NCBI RefSeq assembly: GCF_014646655.1
Contig: NZ_BMNR01000002.1
Coordinates: 709,942 to 773,941, forward strand
Length of the DNA stretch: 64,000 bases
Source: Yeosuana aromativorans
GTDB lineage: Bacteria > Bacteroidota > Bacteroidia > Flavobacteriales > Flavobacteriaceae
Direction of reading: 5' to 3'
This document shows positions 59,974 to 64,000 of this stretch, in pieces (the stretch's first letter is position 1; each line of letters starts with the position of its first letter). The position numbers and the translations under genes are program-made. The notes below the pieces were generated by a model. The model saw only the letters and a program-made list of their open reading frames with translations. It made no database searches and was not told where the DNA came from.

Positions 59974-60269
59974 CTATAAACCCATAGATTTCCCATCGCT
60001 CTTGGAGAAGATGTGCACGGCCTTTTTTAATATTTCAAGTTCAAGTTCTTTTTCCTTAAGGGCTTTGCGTAGCCTTTTGACTTCTAAGGTGTCATCGGGT
60101 ATTGGCTTTTCTGGCTTAGCATAGGTAGGTGGTTTGGCCGCTCCGTGCCATTTGTAAATCCTTTGTACCTCTATGCCTAGTTCGTCTGCTAATTCTTTTA
60201 TGTTCTCACGCTGGTAACTTAATCGAACAGCTTGTTCTTTTAGCTCTGGACTGAAATATCGTTTTTCAT
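59974..60269 (-). pseudogene. IS3-family transposase OrfA, start broken by frameshift
   Basis: The frame KRYFSPELKEQAVRLSYQRE, NIKELADELGIEVQRIYKWHG and ELELEILKKAVHIF matches HTH_Tnp_1 OrfA. The only ATG (60267-60269) is one base out of frame: ATGAAAAACGA should read ATGAAAAAACGA. Loss of one A in the A-run probably broke the start. It ends in the overlap region where OrfB begins. Confidence 0.75.
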
Positions 60270-60331
60270 GTTTCTAAGATATTTGTATTATAGCAAATGG
60301 TCTTAAATTTTGTGTCCGAGTAAAAGTAACA

Positions 60332-60457
60332 ACTCCAAATACTAATGGATCTATTTCTTGTACATATCTTTCATCTTCATAATTGGCTTGCGAAAATATT
60401 TTAACCGAAAATAATATAGAGATGATTGATGTTCCTTTTTTTTAATTTAATTATCAT
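60332..60457 (-). pseudogene. 5' remnant of a secreted enzyme, possibly GH29 alpha-L-fucosidase
   Basis: Reading left from ATG 60455-60457 a signal peptide (GTSIISILFSVKIFSQA) and a mature start (NYEDERYVQEIDPLVFG) follow, provided one base is removed from an eight-A run. The NYE...YV...DPLV pattern is typical of the N-terminus of Bacteroidota GH29 fucosidases. The frame stops abruptly at the IS end. It lies 9 bp downstream of the hexosaminidase gene. The family call is tentative because only about 25 mature residues survive. Confidence 0.45.
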
Positions 60458-60465
60458 GTCTAACT

Positions 60466-62787
60466 TTAATTCACTAAGATTTCATCAACAAATAACCATG
60501 CATCACCTCCACTTGGAGTTGTTTTTAAATTTTTTGCAATTACTTTGACAAACTTTGCCCTTATAGGCTTAAAATCAATTTTAAAATCTTTTAACTCAAC
60601 GGTTGGATTGATTTCAAATGGGCGTTCAACGTTTCCAACTTCTTTATAAGTAGCTCCATCTTCGGAAACATACACTTTTATACCTGTAGGAAAATAAATT
60701 CCTGACCCTTGATTTTCTACGGAGCCAACCGTGACTTGTTCTATGGTTTGTTCTTCTTCTAAATCTATAATAACCCCCATATCATCAACTAGCCATGCTT
60801 GCCACTGCCCATCATGAAAGTTTTTGGTTCCTCGTATGGCATTCACCATGCCAAAAGTTTCAGCTCCTTTATATTTATCATTATATGGAGTCACATACTC
60901 AACTTTGTCCCCTATCGCTTTATGGAACTTAATGGTATCTGTAAAAACCTTACCAACTGGTATATCATTTTTAAACAATGATGCTTTTACAATAGTTGTT
61001 TCTTTAAGTTCTATTGGGTCTTTATATTTTATGGCAGATTCTTTTAGGTTTTTATTGCCCAAAACATATCTTATATCCGTATTTGGAAATTCATTTTTCA
61101 ACGATACATAAACTGCTTTCTTATTTAAATCCATCCTCACTTTAGAAGTTATTAAATACATACTTTTAGCGTAGTTTATACCCAAATATTCATAGCGTTT
61201 AAACATAGTTTCGAGTCTTGAGGAAAAATCATTCCAATCACGTGATTCTTTTGGACTCCATAATGCTTCTGACATAGCCGCTAACCTTGGAAAAATCATA
61301 TATTCAGACTGCTTGGTTGTTGGAATGTATTCTGCCCAAAGATTGGCTTGGCCACCCAATACATGTTTAGCTTCCTCTGGCGTCATACTATCTACAACAG
61401 GGTCAAATTCATACACTTTACTTATTGGTGTATAACCGCCAATGGCCAAAGGTTCTTCATTTTGTGGCCCTTGGTAATGATCAAAATAACAGTGTGTTCC
61501 CGGCGTCATGATGACATCATGTCCTTGTTCAGCGGCTTCAATACCTCCTACGGTCCCTCGCCAACTCATTACGGTTGCTTCAGGTGCCAACCCACCTTCT
61601 AAAATTTCATCCCATCCAATTAATTTTTTGCCCTTTGAATTGATATATTTTTCAATACGCTTTACAAAATAACTTTGCAGTTCCTCTTCGTTTTTCAATC
61701 CTTCTGTTTTTATTCTTTTTTGACAATGCGGGCAGGTTTTCCAATTGATTTTGGTGGCTTCATCACCTCCAATATGAATGTATTTTGAAGGAAAGATAGT
61801 CATGACTTCATCAAGAACATCTTCCAAAAACTTAAACGTACTGTCCTTTCCAGCACAATAGATATCTGTAATTGGCCATACACCTCCTGATGGTACTCCA
61901 ATACTCTTGTTAAAACAAGACAGCTCTGGATAAGCAGCAACAGCAGAGCTTACGTGCGCTGGCATTTCAATTTCTGGAATGATCTCCACATTTTTTAATT
62001 GGGCATATTTTACAAGTTCCTTTAATTGGTCTTGTGTTAAATACCCCCCATATGTTCCCTTTTCGCATGGACTATTAGTAGACCTAGCATTCCATGGTTT
62101 GTTTTCTTGATCGACTCGCCATGCACCAACATCAGTTAGTTTTGGATATTTTTTAATTTCAATACGCCATCCTTGGTCATCAACCAAATGCAAATGCAAG
62201 ACATTCATTTTAAGCATGGACAAACGATCTATGGTTTTCCTTATATAATCTGAATTAAAAAAATGCCGAGATAAATCCAACATTAATCCTCTGTATTGAA
62301 ATCGTGGTTGGTCTTTGATGGTTAGTGAGGGAATCACCCACTCTGTGTTTAAAGCCACATCGTTACTTTCAATAGCAACAGGAAGCAATTGCCTTACAGT
62401 TTCCAGCCCATACAAAAATCCTGCATGATCTTTTGCAGCAATGGTAATGTTGTCATTATTGACCGTTAATTGATACGCTTCGTCTTTTAACGTGTCATCT
62501 TGAGTAAATTGAACATAATTGCTGTTTGGAACGGCATTTGTGATTTGTGGTTTCCAGCCTGAAGCTTTTTCAAATTTTGAAATCAACACATTTGAGATTT
62601 CTTTTTGAAAGTCGTCTGCGACCACAAATTTTGTGGCTTCTGAAAACTCAAAAGCACCTTCTGAAAGCTTTAACTCTGCTGGTTTAGGAATTATTTGGAT
62701 ATCCTTTTCGGTAAAAACTTTCTGCTTTGCACAGGAACAAAAAACTACAACTACAATTACTACTAAAATTTGTTTTAATGTCTTCAT
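60466..62787 (-). CDS. GH20 beta-N-acetylhexosaminidase lipoprotein
   Basis: 773 residues. The lipobox is FCSC (Cys19), so the enzyme is lipid-anchored. A GH20b domain (about 25-155) precedes the TIM barrel (about 160-500) with the catalytic pair Asp342-Glu343 in YIHIGGDEATK; active-site segments HLHLVDDQGWRIE and PEIEMPAHVSSAVAAYPELS are intact. The last ~250 residues are a Fn3-like part and an F5/8-type C carbohydrate-binding domain (IYFPTGIKVYVSEDGATYKEVGN). It removes terminal GlcNAc/GalNAc from glycans. The GH2 gene 6 bp upstream makes this a glycan operon. Confidence 0.94.
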   Translation of the reverse strand: MKTLKQILVVIVVVVFCSCAKQKVFTEKDIQIIPKPAELKLSEGAFEFSEATKFVVADDFQKEISNVLISKFEKASGWKPQITNAVPNSNYVQFTQDDTLKDEAYQLTVNNDNITIAAKDHAGFLYGLETVRQLLPVAIESNDVALNTEWVIPSLTIKDQPRFQYRGLMLDLSRHFFNSDYIRKTIDRLSMLKMNVLHLHLVDDQGWRIEIKKYPKLTDVGAWRVDQENKPWNARSTNSPCEKGTYGGYLTQDQLKELVKYAQLKNVEIIPEIEMPAHVSSAVAAYPELSCFNKSIGVPSGGVWPITDIYCAGKDSTFKFLEDVLDEVMTIFPSKYIHIGGDEATKINWKTCPHCQKRIKTEGLKNEEELQSYFVKRIEKYINSKGKKLIGWDEILEGGLAPEATVMSWRGTVGGIEAAEQGHDVIMTPGTHCYFDHYQGPQNEEPLAIGGYTPISKVYEFDPVVDSMTPEEAKHVLGGQANLWAEYIPTTKQSEYMIFPRLAAMSEALWSPKESRDWNDFSSRLETMFKRYEYLGINYAKSMYLITSKVRMDLNKKAVYVSLKNEFPNTDIRYVLGNKNLKESAIKYKDPIELKETTIVKASLFKNDIPVGKVFTDTIKFHKAIGDKVEYVTPYNDKYKGAETFGMVNAIRGTKNFHDGQWQAWLVDDMGVIIDLEEEQTIEQVTVGSVENQGSGIYFPTGIKVYVSEDGATYKEVGNVERPFEINPTVELKDFKIDFKPIRAKFVKVIAKNLKTTPSGGDAWLFVDEILVN

Positions 62788-62792
62788 TTAAT

Positions 62793-64000
62793 TTAGTTTA
62801 AAGATGGTGTTATTTTAAATTGGTACTGATAGGTTTTTGCTCTTAGCAAGTATTTTTCCATAGGCCATGCTCCCCAGCTATCAATACTTCCTAAGCCCAT
62901 TTGTTTGTAATCAATTTTTAAACTTGTCAGGTCACGTTCTTTAATATCGCCAGCATGTCTTTGGTCTTTTTCTAACCCATCATCTAAATCTTCGGTTAGA
63001 TAATGTAATGTTGTAAAACTGAAAAAATCATCAGATTCAATATGTAATTTAATGCTATTGTTTGATAATTCCATCCATCTGTTATCTGTTTTGTTACCTG
63101 TTTCTTGCGGACGGATATATGGATAATATTGCACTGAAACTGTTTGATTGTAAATCCCCACCTCTGAACTGTAGTTTCTATCTATATAATTCTCCCGTGG
63201 ACCTCTTCCATAGTACGAAATAGTATTGAAATTTTTAGGTAAAATCATTTTCATTCCAAATCTTGGCACCATGGGTGTCTCTTTATCCTTATCTATGTTT
63301 AATAGTTCTTGCACATATAATTCGCCATTACTATTTAGTTCATAATTTAAGGTTAACTCAGAAAAAACTTGAGGTAAATCATATTTCGCTTTTACTTTAA
63401 TTATGTGATCTTTTGTAATAAAATATGTCCAATCAATCAAAGTTGGGTTGTCCATGGCTTCTTTCCACGATCGTAATTTTATTTGAAGTTTTGCTCCCAT
63501 ATCATTATCGGTTGGGGCTCTCCAAAAATTTGGTTGTAATTGATAGCCTTCTTTTATAATAGGCTCGTTATTAAATGTATAACCTGAAATATATCCCGTG
63601 TTTTTATCAAAGACTATTTCTGATTTATCACTTTTAAAAACAATAGAATTATCATTTTTTTCAACAATCATCTTTCTTCCATTTCCTAACTCTATATTGT
63701 TTTTCCAAACGCCTTTAAGGTGAAGTTGTTCTTTGGCGATTTCAGAACCTTTCGGTAAAAATGGTTCATCTTCTTTTAAAGTGTAGCTAATATTTACAAA
63801 AGCTTCTTGAAAGTGCTTCCCTTCTAAGTTGATAGGAAGTGACACTGTTTTTTCTTTTTGAGGAGCTATTTCTAAATTATCAATAGTTCCGCTAACATCA
63901 TCAACACCATCTAAAACCAATGTCCAATTTAAACGAACATTACTTAAGTTTTTAAAGAAAAATTCATTGAATACTTTAATCTTGACATCTTCTTTATTTT
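62793..64000 (-). CDS. GH2 beta-galactosidase, C-terminal part, cut by window edge
   Basis: The reading frame is open to base 64000, so only about the last 400 residues of a large LacZ-type enzyme are present. Visible parts are the DUF4981-like segment (KVFNEFFFKNLSNVRLNWTLVLDG) and the Bgal_small_N domain (NFWRAPTDNDMGA, YYGRGPRENYIDR, YPYIRPQETGNKTDNRWMEL). It hydrolyses beta-linked galactose or related sugars; the precise sugar cannot be set from the tail. It precedes the hexosaminidase gene by 6 bp, so they are co-transcribed. Confidence 0.92.
   Translation of the reverse strand, partial: NKEDVKIKVFNEFFFKNLSNVRLNWTLVLDGVDDVSGTIDNLEIAPQKEKTVSLPINLEGKHFQEAFVNISYTLKEDEPFLPKGSEIAKEQLHLKGVWKNNIELGNGRKMIVEKNDNSIVFKSDKSEIVFDKNTGYISGYTFNNEPIIKEGYQLQPNFWRAPTDNDMGAKLQIKLRSWKEAMDNPTLIDWTYFITKDHIIKVKAKYDLPQVFSELTLNYELNSNGELYVQELLNIDKDKETPMVPRFGMKMILPKNFNTISYYGRGPRENYIDRNYSSEVGIYNQTVSVQYYPYIRPQETGNKTDNRWMELSNNSIKLHIESDDFFSFTTLHYLTEDLDDGLEKDQRHAGDIKERDLTSLKIDYKQMGLGSIDSWGAWPMEKYLLRAKTYQYQFKITPSLN

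Larger units (their letters stand above)
59079..60331 (-). mobile_element. Degenerate IS3-family insertion sequence (about 1.25 kb)
   Basis: Both ends start TG...CA and carry an imperfect inverted repeat: the left end TGCAACAAAAAGTAGGACAG and the right end (minus strand) TGTTACTTTTACTCGGACAC, followed at both ends by TTTAAGACC. Length 1253 bp suits IS3/IS150-type elements. The target-site duplication is not visible: 3-bp flanks are ACA and ACT. Transposase genes inside are disrupted, so it is inactive by itself. Confidence 0.75.

Noticed and set aside
59076-60334. 3-bp target-site duplication of the IS
   Set aside because: ACA and ACT flank the element; two matching bases are not evidence of a duplication.

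Overview
The window comes from a member of the Bacteroidota, most likely the Flavobacteriaceae. DNA is AT-rich, promoter-like TAnnTTTG boxes stand in for the usual -10 element, and typical flavobacterial families are present (2TM-domain proteins, GIN-domain adhesin-like protein, DUF4331 pairs, LETM1-related protein, carboxypeptidase-domain TonB receptors, DUF4386/DUF6090 proteins). A secreted ice-binding protein hints at a cold or marine lifestyle, but the genus cannot be fixed from this sequence.

1-40,345 is chromosomal core. It holds hemN (cut by the left edge), sodC, an ECF sigma/anti-sigma pair, a four-gene DUF4331-TPR-TonB receptor operon, argE, LETM1-related gene, lpxD, a small envelope-stress style cluster (YtxH/holin-like/DUF6327), an FKBP isomerase, an esterase, a LytS/LytTR two-component operon with three 2TM domains, a TonB protein and second TonB receptor, a second ECF sigma factor, a pseudouridine synthase, topB, the ice-binding protein, an acyltransferase, a NUDIX hydrolase, a cyclophilin, a TRIC-like channel, a divergent dps/oxyR pair, and a PadR-PspC-GIN operon.

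40,346-60,331 is an accessory island. From left to right it carries: (i) a SPARTA defence operon (TIR-APAZ plus short prokaryotic Argonaute, 40,634-43,565); (ii) a same-strand run of small orphan genes (DUF2188, dual-specificity phosphatase, DUF3892 and unknowns, to 48,016) whose spacers carry related hairpins, resembling a cassette array; (iii) four consecutive genes that seem to share one C-terminal domain, the largest with a HEPN region (48,481-50,720); (iv) a mobilisation module of visibly higher GC (coupling protein, DUF5712-type relaxase, BfmA/BtgA protein) next to a repeat-rich candidate oriT, then RadC and SSB; (v) an HTH plus AbiEii-like nucleotidyltransferase pair behind duplicated palindromic operators; (vi) a truncated DUF4297/ABC-3C-like nuclease; and (vii) a 1.25-kb degenerate IS3-family element. 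No integrase is visible, so the island's mobility would depend on something outside the window or already lost.

60,332-64,000 returns to host-like content: a secreted-enzyme gene remnant (N-terminus similar to GH29 alpha-L-fucosidases) cut by the IS, a GH20 beta-N-acetylhexosaminidase lipoprotein, and the 3' part of a GH2 beta-galactosidase that runs off the right edge. Together these look like a glycan-degradation locus broken at its 3' end by the IS or by an IS-mediated deletion.

The headline systems are the SPARTA operon, the hairpin-bearing spacers beside it, the tandem HEPN-linked paralogues, and the operator-controlled nucleotidyltransferase pair.
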